Source: Omphiscola glabra
Taxonomy: Eukaryota; Mollusca; Gastropoda; Lymnaeidae
NCBI GenBank assembly: GCA_964017045.1
Contig: OZ024796.1
Location: 18,933,510 to 18,997,509 of the forward strand
DNA length: 64,000 nt
Direction of reading: 5' to 3'
Each line of letters begins with the position of its first letter. Within the stretch, counting starts at the first letter, position 1. The position numbers and the translations under genes were made by a program. A model generated the notes under the pieces. The model worked only from the letters and a program-made list of their open reading frames with translations, had not been told where the DNA came from and did not search any database. This document shows positions 25,401 to 37,400 of this stretch, in pieces.

Positions 25401-28400
25401 CACTTGGCCAAAAGGGATAAGAAAAAGTCACAGTTTAGATTGATTTTGACAAAAATGTGACTTAAGTACTTTTAACACTAAGGTCTTCAATTAGGTTGTT
25501 AATTTTATTATCTGTTGTTACTGAACTGGAGAAGGTGCTGCCCATATATGTGAAGCACTGCTTGGGCATTCTTTCCCATCACTGATATCTTTGTAAGCTT
25601 TTCCTGGAGCTGGCTGATGCAAGATCTGTTTTTTCTTAGTGATGGTGAGGCCGTAGATGTCACAAGCCTTAGTAAAGGGATCACGCATTTGATGCATTTT
25701 CATTTCCAAAGTTGCTCTTAGTGCACTGTCATCAGAAAACAATAGGTCTCGAATAACAGTTTCTTTAACTTTCATAACAGCTTGCAATCTCCTAAGGTTA
25801 AAAAGACGTCCATCTGTCCTGTATCTTACAGGGATGCCATCATTATTGTCAGGAAAAGCATCAGTCAGCATTGATTAGAGTACCATGCTTTAAAGTGTTG
25901 GGCTAGAACACAGCCTTGTTTTACGCCATTAATTTCAGGAATTATCTCATAAATGTATCACCCTAGCCATGATATCATAATGGAGTTGACGTACTATTGT
26001 AATAAATCTACTCGGGCAGCTAAACTTCTCCCTTATCGTCCACAGACCATCTCCACTGACTGAGTCAAAAGCCTTTGTCAGATCAACAAACTTCTCCATT
26101 GTCATCCACAGATCATCTCCACTGACTGAGTCAAATGCCATGGTCAGATGTGCTGCTCTTTACATTTTTCCTAGAGATAGTGTGCTGCAAATGTCATGTC
26201 AGCTGTGCCCAGTTCTGAACGGAATCCACATTTGTTTCAGGAAGTAATCCCAGTTTGAGGTGTTGCTCAAAGATAGAACTCAGCTATTGACAAGAGTCAG
26301 ATATTAGAAAGATAGACCAAACACTTTTGTCAAGTCCTTAACGGTCCAGTTGCTACAAACGATAACGATATTGCTAGTTTACCAAAGGTAGAGATCAACC
26401 AAGCGTTACACAATAGTCCCAATGAAGATGAAGTCCGGAGGGCAATCCAGCAACTCTCCTCAAAGAAAGCCCCAGGACAAGATTCACTCCGTGTTGAAAT
26501 CTACAAGGCCGGAGGCCTCGTCCTGACAAAAAGACTAACAGGGTTATTGGAGGCAATATGATACTGTCCTTCCCCAACTCAAGGATGCAAATATCGTACA
26601 CATGTAATCACATAAGAAAAAAAGGCAGAAGCCTAATCCTTGACCACTATCAAGGCATTTCTCTCCTTTCCATAGCTGGGAAGATCTTCATTTACATATT
26701 ATAAAGACATAATGCAATCGTCAAATGATTATGTACTAATGAAAATTGATGACCATAATATATGAACACATCTTATTTCTGTCTCATATTTGTGCATACA
26801 TTCTCACAAGTCTTTTTCCAATTATCAACTCATTCTTGGCTCATATGCTTTTGATCAGTCTGTGTATGTTATAATTTTTAAAATGTACCTCAAACAAGAA
26901 AGAGCTCAAGGTTGTGCTCTCTTGAGAAAGAACTGCTGCGTATGTGTGATGATGATGTGTCGTGTTGTCGAATCGCTTCCTCTCCACTCGGTACTTAATT
27001 TCAGCATCAGGAATGCTACATTCAAATTTAATGGATCCGATTTGATCTGTGGTCAGTGTAATGTTGACAAGTCTAGATAATTCTGTGCCTGTAAAACAAA
27101 GCAAAGTACTAAAGTAGAAGGGACTAGGATTTTAATGAAGGTTTTTATTTCATTTCATTTGCAAAGGTTGCATGCTACAAACTTTTCTTTCAATTGAACT
27201 ATTTAGCAGTTATTTAACTTTTTAAAAGAATTTAGTTAACAATTTTTTTTTCTGGTATGATGCTTTTTGAGACAGATAACTAAAAAATAATAAAAGGAGA
27301 AACATACGAAATAAACATAAAAGCACATTTAATAAATTGGATCATTTAAAATTGTATAAGCTAATGATAACAGTAATTCTGATATTTACCTGGCCCATCT
27401 AAAATTAATCTGAAGTGAAAACTTGGATTTCTATGCCAGGAAGCCGCAACTGAATAATGCTTCAAATTTCTGGAAGATAGACATTTAATAACTTGTCACC
27501 TTTTAATACTGATTTTTTAGTCACATTTTCATATTAATTTATTACTCGAATTTTAATATTGATTTATTATTCACATTTTAATGTTGATTTATTTCTCACA
27601 TTGTAAGGTTGATTTATTAGTCATATTTTCATCATCATCATTTGTCCTTTGAGTTCCTTGTGAAACAAAGGGCCTGTGTCAAAGCACAACCACTTTCCAT
27701 GTTCTCTTCCCAGTATTTTTGGTTCTTCCCAGCTCTTTCCTGTTCTCTCAGCCTCATCCAGCACACTGGGCCTTCATGTTCTCTCAGCCTCATCCAGCAC
27801 ACTGAGCCTCCATGTTCTCTCAGCCTCATCCAGCACACTGGGCCACCATGTTCTCTCAGCCTCATCCACCACACTGGGCCTTCATGTTCTCTCAGCCTCA
27901 TCCAGCACACTAGGCCTCCACCACTGCTATAGGGACAGTCTAGCTCTGCTGCTGGTGTCTTTCCTGAGGGCAAGTCTGATCCATATTCATTTTCTTTCCA
28001 GGATGTGTCAAAAATTAATGCTGATTTCTTAGTCACATTTTAATACTGATTTATTAGTCACATTTTAAGGTATATTTATTATGTAGTTTCAAAACGTATA
28101 GATCTATGGAATGTAGGTTTATAAAGTCTTCAAATCTCCACAAACCGAGGCTAAAATAAATTGTGATGAAAGTAGGACACTCATAAAAGCCAAATTTTAA
28201 CATATCCAACATTAAAAAACTATAAGATATAAAACAATAAGTATAAAATAAAGTACTATTATAGTGTCCGACATAAAACTTACTTTTAAGACTCATTTTA
28301 AAATTGAAAATTGTCATTTTAAACACACTTTATTAATGTTGGACTTGCTTAAAAAAATTTCTGGCATCCGTCCCTCACAATGTGACCATGGTGTAGACTT

Positions 28401-31400
28401 TGCAAGATGAAATCACAAGTCCAGGAATTTTTTGTTTAGGAGGATAAGCTGGTTCCCTAGACAGCAAATCCCCTCACTCCACGCACCTGGATGACCCAAA
28501 GGAACATCATATGTGCATATAAACACCAGAAGCGTAGTAGAAGTTTTTGTTGAGTCAATGTTATCCGCCTATGGGACTCTATCTCCGGGTTTGAATTCAT
28601 CAGAGTTTGCCTTCTCTTAGATGAGTTGCCGTCCAGGGTTAACGGGTTAACGACTTAAAATAACTTTGTACTTACTCATCGTCAGGCACTGACGAACCTT
28701 CCATCCTGAAAGAACTCATCAAATTTAAAAGGCCGTCGAAAACATTTCTAGATGGGCTGTAATAACTTCCTATCACGCACAATCTGCGTCCAATGGCTGT
28801 GCTGTAGATGTCTGGCAAGCAATTGACGTACTTGTATTCTCTTGTGTGGGGAGCAACTCTGCTCTCCTTGTCATTGTGTTTCACATAGATATCATTCCTG
28901 TATAACAAACATCATTAATATAGTACAACAGATAGATATCTTTAGTATAGTACATCAGATTGATATAATTCCTACATTGGAATTGTTCATCAGATCAATG
29001 TCACTACAAATAGGCGCCACTCGAAGGGGGTTAGATGGTAGGGCATAAGCTGGTATATGGTAGCCCATAAGCTGGTATACGATAGGGCATTGTGGTGAAA
29101 TGACTTATAGGACTTAATATTGGTTGGGTACTCTCGTTATCAACTTCTCATGTCTAGTGCTTCTTATCATAGATTGAAATCAACCACAAAGTGATGTATT
29201 CTCATCCATATGTACTTAAATGTACTCATATGTACTTATATGTCATTGAAAAGAAGTCTACAACCAAATCCATTACATTTAGACGAGCCTTTTTTCATAT
29301 GCTCAGTTGCAGTTTGTGCGCACAATGTCAGACAAGTTTCCCTTACGAAAAATCGGTTAAGTATGTCAGTCTTGTATGTCCGTCTTCTGTGTCAGTCTTG
29401 TATGTCAGTCTTGTAGGTCAGTCTTGCAGGTCAGTTTTGTATGTCAGTCTTGTAGGTCAGTTTTGTATGTCAGTTTTGTAGGTCAGTTTTGTATGTCAGT
29501 TTTGTATGTCAGTCTTGTAGTCAGTCTTTTAGGTCAGTCTTGTAGGTCAGTCTTGTACGTCAGTCCTGTAGGTCAGTCTTGTATGTCAGTTTTGTATGTC
29601 AGTCTTGTATGTCAGTTTTTTATGTCAGTCTTGTATGTCAGTCTGTATGTCAGTTTTGTATGTCACTCTTGTATGTCAGTCTTGTATGTCAGTCTTGGAT
29701 GTTGGTGAAATATGGAGCCAGTGTACATAAAGCCTAAGTCAATACGCTGGTAACATGTGGGTTAAGGGAAAAAAAATTCTGAAATACTATTCAGGCATTT
29801 GAGTGCTTTTAATTGTGATGGATTGGCATGAGTTAAACATATTGCAGAAGGCCTAATAAAACATTCCAGCAGGCACAGTGCCCTTATTAAACACATTAAA
29901 ACATGCATGGTGCCCTAATTATACATATTGCAGCAGGCACCAGTGCCACTATTTAAACTGAAACACATTGTAGAAGGCGTGGTACCACAGTTCTTGATTG
30001 CTCTATTTCTTTCATTCTTAATGTTTAAAACTGCAGATCTTCACAACTTTCAGGCTAATGAAATAATGCTAAAATAAAAATATTTAGAAACGTGAAAGAT
30101 ACCTGTATTTTGATTCTTGGAAAAAGTGACAATCATGTGTAGTAGGCCACAGTTCATATAGACTTACTTTATGTTGAGAAAATTAACTTGCTCGTTTCCT
30201 ACTATCCACATCATGTGGAATTTGAATTCCTTATCACTAGGTGACCCCGGTGTTTGATAGTTCCATTTGGTGGACAAGTCAAAACTGCCAAGCCCAGAGG
30301 ACTTCAGTGAGAGTCTCGACTTTGCATAATCCATTAGTGATACCTGCATACTTCTTTGGATGAACACAGACGCACTGATGGGGAAAACAGATGAAAATAA
30401 GAGAAAGTCAATCATGCTTGGAGTATAATGATGTGGAAATAAGTGATCAAGTGGGACCAATACAAATGTGGATTGAAGCGTAAGGGTTGCACATATGCTG
30501 CATGGGACTTAAGGTTACGGGCATAATGTTAGAGAAATTAATAATAATAATATTAATAATAAAGTTTATTTGAAAATCACGCTTCATCCCCAAAAGCTTG
30601 AAGTGCAGTACACAAAGTCAACCACATTAAAAGAGAAATGAAAACAATCTATATTTTACGACATTGAAATACAAAATGAACAATACAAAACTACATACGA
30701 GCACACCCATTTGTGAGGGACATACTCATACTGATAGGGAAATAGGATATAGGCTGTGTTAATATGAGATTAGAATAGACATGGTGATGTGGAAGCAGGT
30801 AAATATGTGCTGAAATACATAAAGCAAGAGAACTATAATATGTCGTTTATGTGTAGCAATAAAGTTTGCAGGAGTATATCCGCACTATTTGATGTGGACA
30901 AGTGTTATAGTATAATCTATGTCTTGGCCTATTTTTTCCACTTACTTTTAGCCACCACCATGTCTCCCCCTAGCATGGTCTTGATATTTTAATCACTGAG
31001 TAAATGTGCTGTTGGTCCTTACCCACCCACCCTTGATTGGGAAATGGTTGTTAACGTTCGAATGTGTTTTTTTTTGTTTCTAAAGAATACCATCAGGAGA
31101 CGCAATTCCTAGAATTTCTTTACTAGATCATCTTAATTTAATCCTTATTTGTAGGCCCCCGGTTTCTTAGCAGAGAGAGTGAGAGTGTGATTTTGTCATA
31201 CTTCCCAACATATATGGGACATTATATAATTGTTAGTGTGTAAATTAATATTTGTATTTTTGAGTGTACCTTTCCACTTGGTGTAAGTTATAATAGTGGT
31301 TTTTTTTCTGTATTCAATTTTCTATTTTTATAGAAGTTTAATAGAATAATAAAATTGCATATGGCATTGTTTTTCTTTGCTTTCTTGCTTTTTTAGTCCT

Positions 31401-34400
31401 TTGTTACATATTGTTTATTCTAGCAGCCAAATATTAAAACAGATTAAATTTTCAAAACCACGACGGTACATAACAGCAAGTTACACTACTTCAGAAAAGA
31501 TAAAAGTGATACTTGCCTAGGTTTGAAAATAAAATCAAAGTTGAAAGATCCATTGCTACAGGAACTATTTTTCTTTTGAATAACAGATTTTAAAACCACG
31601 TTAGCATCAATGTGTGTGTCCAGTGGTAGTCCAGCAACCGTGGGCAAAATCTATAGGTCAAATAAGTCATAGACATGTGAGGATAATTTTATACGAACAG
31701 TGAACTCTTTACATCTTAGTATATTATAGGAACAGTGAACTAACTAACATACTTAAGAAAATCAGCAGACCATCGAGCCAAGGCTCATAAGGTCTTCCCC
31801 AACACACCTCCACCGCCCCCAACTGGCATTCAACCACTCCCCCCGTGGTCTTTATTCCAGTCAGGCCGCGAAGCGGCATGCCGAGGGCTCCCCGCCCCTG
31901 AGACAGCCCCACCCACCCTTCCACTCGATTGACTATGCGAGTGAGGCCGCATCAGAGAAGGGACGCCTGGCCAGCCGGGTTGATGCTTACACAGCAACCG
32001 GGCCGGACTTCCTTGGGCTGGGGTGGATATAATTTACGTCTCTAAAGACCCCCCTTCCCACCCCGGGGGGTCTCGTAGGTGTTAACAGACGCCCTCTAAT
32101 AGGGTTTACGTGGTTTTCTGCGGCATGACTAATTCACACCGCAGCTGGGAAATGACAAAAGAGAAGGTTGCCTAGGAGCAGTACCCTCACGTCTGCATAT
32201 TTGGAATCATCGGCTAGGGTCGCCACACGCCTTCGCCTCATATCCATGCGGCAACTGTAATCATATCCCTACCTGTTTCTACGTTATTTTCAGCTGCACT
32301 TGGTAGGAAACCATGCAGTCGTGCTCTTTCTAACGCAGTTTCCGTGAGTTACCTTTGCCTTTCGGCGCGGGTCCCCTACACGGTGATCATGTCCCCCGGG
32401 TAACGTTTCAGGGGGTTCGTGGCAAACGCCTCTTTGTCGACATGCCATTTATGGGACGGACATGCCGACTAGAGCCCCGGGGGGGAGGAACAGTGAACTA
32501 AATACATCGTTATATATTATAGGTACAGTGAAATAAATATTTTTACATAAGAAACCCATAAATTATAATCAATTAGTCTTTCATTCTCCATTTAAGACTG
32601 AGTTTTTGCCATCTGAAGGACATTAATTGTTTGTGATTTTAATTCTGTTTGATATTCATCATGTGTGATGTTTATTCTGTGTGATATTCATCATGTGTGA
32701 TGTTTATTCTATGTGATATTCATCATGTGTGATGTTTATTCTGTGTGATATTCATCATGTGTGATGTTTATTCTGTGTGATATTCATCATGTGTGATGTT
32801 TATTCTATGTGATATTCATCATGTCTGATGTTTATTCTATTTGTTCATTCTGTGTGAGGTTAAATCTAAACCAAGTTATCCTAAAATTTCTGGGTAAAGT
32901 GACCAAAAGGTTTAGTTTTTCATACTTTTAGAATTCAGAATTTAAAACGATTGGCTTATTTAAACTTATCTCTCTATGAATTAGAGCAGCGGTTCTCAAC
33001 CTGCGGGTTGCGACCCCTTTGGGGTTAGAATGACCCTTTCCCAGGTGTCGCCTAAGACCCTCGGAAAGCACATATACTCTACAGTTATGAAGTGGCAACT
33101 AAAATAATTTTGGGGTTGGAGGTCACCACAACATAAGGAATGGTATTAAAGGGTCGCTGTATCAGAAAGTTTGAGAACCACTGAATTAGAAGATGCAAAC
33201 ATCTAGCCATGCGGACATGATAAAAACTTATCTCTCTATGAATTAGAAGACGCAGACATCTAGACATGCGGACATGATAAAAACTTATCTCTCTATGAAT
33301 TAGAAGACGCAGACATCTAGACATGCGGACATGATTAAAACTTATCTCTCTATGAATTAGAAGACGCAGACATCTAGCCATGCGGACATGATAAAAACTT
33401 ATCTCTCTATGAATTAGAAGACGCAGACATCTAGACATGCGGACATGATAAAAACTTATCTCTCTATGAATTAGAAGACGCAGACATCTAGCCATGCGGA
33501 CATGATAAAAACTTATCTCTCTATGAATTAGAAGACGCAGACATCTAGACATGCGGACATGATAAAAACTTATCTCTCTATGAATTAGAAGACGCAGACA
33601 TCTAGACATGCGGACATGATAAAAACTTATCTCTCTATGAATTAGAAGACGCAGACATCTAGACATGCGGACATGATAAAAACTTATCTCTCTATGAATT
33701 AGAAGACGCAGACATCTAGACATGCGGACATGATTAAAACTTATCTCTCTATGAATTAGAAGACGCAGACATCTAGACATGCGGACATGATTAAAACTTA
33801 TCTCTCTATGAATTAGAAGACGCAGACATCTAGCCATGCGGACATGATAAAAAATTATCTCTCTATGAATTAGAAGACGCAGACATCTAGACATGCGGAC
33901 ATGATTAAAACTTATCTCTCTATGAATTAGAAGACGCAGACATCTAGACATGCGGACATAATAAAAGTTTTTACCTTGTGAACCTCAAAAACATTGAAAG
34001 CTCTGGTGAGTAGGAGATCAACACTGTCAGACAGTTGCCCCTTTAGTAACAGTGGGTAGTTCTTGGAAATCTGACCAAACAACTTGAGTAGTGAGTCTGA
34101 AGTCAACCATCCTACATCAAAACCTGGAGGGGTTGAAATTGATTAACATCTTTGATAGCCTTTAATAAAATATACTTCCTTTGGATCAGGCCGTGTGCAG
34201 CAGCAGGTGCCTTAAGCTAATAAATGGCACTACTGTCAGTTGACTAATGCTGTGCATTGGCTATTGTTTAGTAATGGCTAACGATGTCTATTGGCTATTG
34301 TTGTGTATTAGTTAATGGTTTGTAATGGCTAATTTGTCTATTGGTCAATGTTGTGAATTGGCTAAGGATGTCTATTGGCTAATATTTAGTAATGGCTAAT

Positions 34401-37400
34401 GATGTCTATTGGCTAATGTTATGTATTGGCTAATATTGTGTATTGGCTAATGTTTTCTATTGGGTAATGTTGTCTACTGGCTAATTTTGTATATTGGCTA
34501 ATGTTGTCTATTGGCTAATATGTATTGGCTAATGTTTTTTAATTGCAGATTTTGTCTATTGGCTAATATGTTGTGCATTGGCTAGTGTTTTGTATAGGCT
34601 AAAGTTGTCTACTGGCTAATGTTATCTGCAGGGTCAGGCTTATGTTCTGCCCATCATTCTCACAGGTTATTTTTGTGGTCATCATTTGTATCCCTTTTCC
34701 GAGGTTATCCATAAAAGTGCTGTCCTGGGCTGTCCATAAAAGTGCTGTCCTCGGATGTCCATCAAAATGCTGTCCTAGGCTGTTAATAAAAGTGCTGCCC
34801 TGGACTGTCCATCAAAATATTCTACAAACAAGACCAAGCCATCTCCAGCGACATGTGTGGTCTTTGTCACTCCAGAAGGCACCTCATTTTTCCTTTGGAG
34901 AATATCTTTGCCAAAAAAAATGTATAGATGATTTTCTTGTCATTTGGTCTCCATATGTCCAGTTTTTGTTCTGATTTTGTCAATTTCTGGATATTTCCAG
35001 TTTATCTTCTAATATGTTAGAGGCCATCCAGCAGTCACCTCAAGACTTTACATATAAAAATTATGTTTTTGGTGTACATGCCCATTGGTCTGTATTTTAT
35101 TTTATTATATGGATGTGAGCAATCGACATATTTGGATGTCAACAACCCACATATTTTGATGTCAGCAATCAACATAATATGTGGACCTCAAAAATTCTCT
35201 TGCATAGATGTCAATAACCCACAAATATGAATGTCAGCTATCCACGTACTTTACTTGGTCCTCATGGCTTTGATTTTTTTGTCACAATGACCGTCTGTGA
35301 CATTGCTCCCTAGGTCACAATTGTTAAGGTCATGGAATCATGAGTGGCTGTTTCTTATTGTAGTGACCTCTCTTTAATTATATGCAGGTCAAGGGGTTGG
35401 CTAATGTTTATTATTTTATTGGGAAAGTGAGCTGCTGTGAGCTGCTGTGAGCTGCTGTGAGCTGCTGTGAGCTGCTGTGAGCTGCTGTGAGCTGCTGTGA
35501 GCTGCTGTGAGCTGCTGTGAGCTGCTGTGAGCTGCTGTGAGCTGCTGTGAGCTGATGTGAGCTGATGTGAGCTGATGTGAGCTGATGTGAGCTGATGTGA
35601 GCTGATGTGAGCTGATGTGAGCTGATGTGAGCTGATGTGAGCTGATGTGAGCTGATGTGAGCTGATGTGAGCTGATGTGAGCTGATGTGAGCTGATGTGA
35701 GCTGATGTGAGCTGATGTGAGCTGATGTGAGCTGATGTGAGCTGATGTGAGCTGATGTGAGCTGATGTGAGCTGATGTGAGCTGATGTGAGCTGATGTGA
35801 GCTGATGTGAGCTGATGTGAGCTGATGTGAGCTGATGTGAGCTGATGTGATTAAATATATAATAATTGATAGACTGCACTCAAGCTGTGTAAATGAAATA
35901 TAAGAACAAAGTATGCTAAACTTGAATTTATAGACAGGAATTGTTATTTACTTAAGATGGGTAAGATTTGTAAAAAGTTAGAGAAGATCAGAAAAGTATA
36001 ACAAGTATCAGATCACAGTAAAACTTAGGTTTTTACTGTGATCTGATACTTGTTATATATGTACTTCTTTTTGTCTTGTTTTCTGATGAAGGCTGATGAA
36101 AGCTGAAAAGTCAAAATCTTTTGTCCTGTCTATGAATTCAAGTTTAGCACATATTTTATGTAATTAAATAGAATAAAAGTATGTCTCAAGGACGTGTGCG
36201 TCCATTATTTGAAAGATGTTAAACAGGTTAAGTGAGCTGTTTAAGTTAAGTGCTCAAAAAGTCCATGTCCCAAGGACATTTGGGTTCATTGGTTGAAATC
36301 AGTGTGAGTGTTTTAAAATGAGTGGGTGTGTATTATACTGTGTATGTTGAGTCCATGAGGGAAGAGTTAGAGAGATGTCGAAAGCTAGAGGTTATTGTAC
36401 TTGAATAGAGAGAAATGTCACACAAAAATGCTCCGTCCTTACATCCACACATAAGATGGAAATGCGAGTAATAATCCCAAAGAATGTAATAATCACAATG
36501 AATGTAATGCTCACCATTTATTTTAAAAGAAAGAAAAGCTTGAGGCAATTTTGCTTCCTGGAAATTGGCCATTTTGAAAATTTTCTTCAAAGTCTGTTGT
36601 ACAGTTTGACTGAAATGTGAAAACTGGGGAAACTTTGCCTTATGAATATTATGGAGGAGAACCTGGAAAATTTCCTTCCAATCAAAATTGCTTGAATTGG
36701 TCAATAGTTCCAAAATGGAATCCATACCTAAAATATAAAAGAAAAATTTTGTTCAATGTTAGTTGCTTGTTTTGTTTTTTCAATTGAACAGTTCTGAAAT
36801 AAGTTATTCTTAATGTGATAAAAAATAAAATGTGAAATAAAATAATAATTTAAGTCATTAAAATCTTGTGTAACTTTTACTGGAGTTTTATTCTTTCCAA
36901 AAAATTTTTTTTTAAAGGAGCCCCCCTTTATAAAGAGAGAAAAAAATCTTACTGTGATTCCATTTCAGGTAATACTATTGTGTACTGATTTAGATAAAGG
37001 AAATTGAGGAATTCATTTCTTTACTTTGATTGTAGTTCTTAATTAAGTCTAGACATACATTAAAGCTGTTAATGATTAATGAGACACAAAAAATGTGTGT
37101 AAATTAAAATAAAATAATATATGTTAAGCTTCGATTATGGTTACACAAAATACAATTTAAATGTTTATTCAAATGCTTTCATAAGTACATCATTTATATT
37201 TGTAAAAATTAAAATTACATTATATCATATTTAGGCAGCCCTAAATTCTCATTTTTTCTAATATGAGCTATATAAATAAAATTACTAACAAATACTCCTA
37301 CATGAATCTTGACCTCACTTAGTACACATGCACTTGATTATCTATTATTCAAATACCGAAGGGTACTGAACTCATAATAATGACTCCTTTATGGCCGGGG

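Noticed and set aside
27638..28036. ORFs on both strands over 27.6-28.0 kb
   Set aside because: By-products of the 36-bp minisatellite in intron 19.
31511..31520. GT donor three bases beyond the GC donor of intron 17
   Set aside because: It would end exon 17 in phase 0, which breaks the frame with exon 18; the GC donor gives phase 2 and the family motif.
33085..33951. 288-codon minus-strand ORF of 19-residue repeats
   Set aside because: The 57-bp repeat is a multiple of three, so the frame stays open by arithmetic. It lies in intron 16 and includes part of a hAT element.
35355..35879. 174-codon His/Ser/Gln ORF
   Set aside because: Translation of a pure 10-bp array; no start context or domain.
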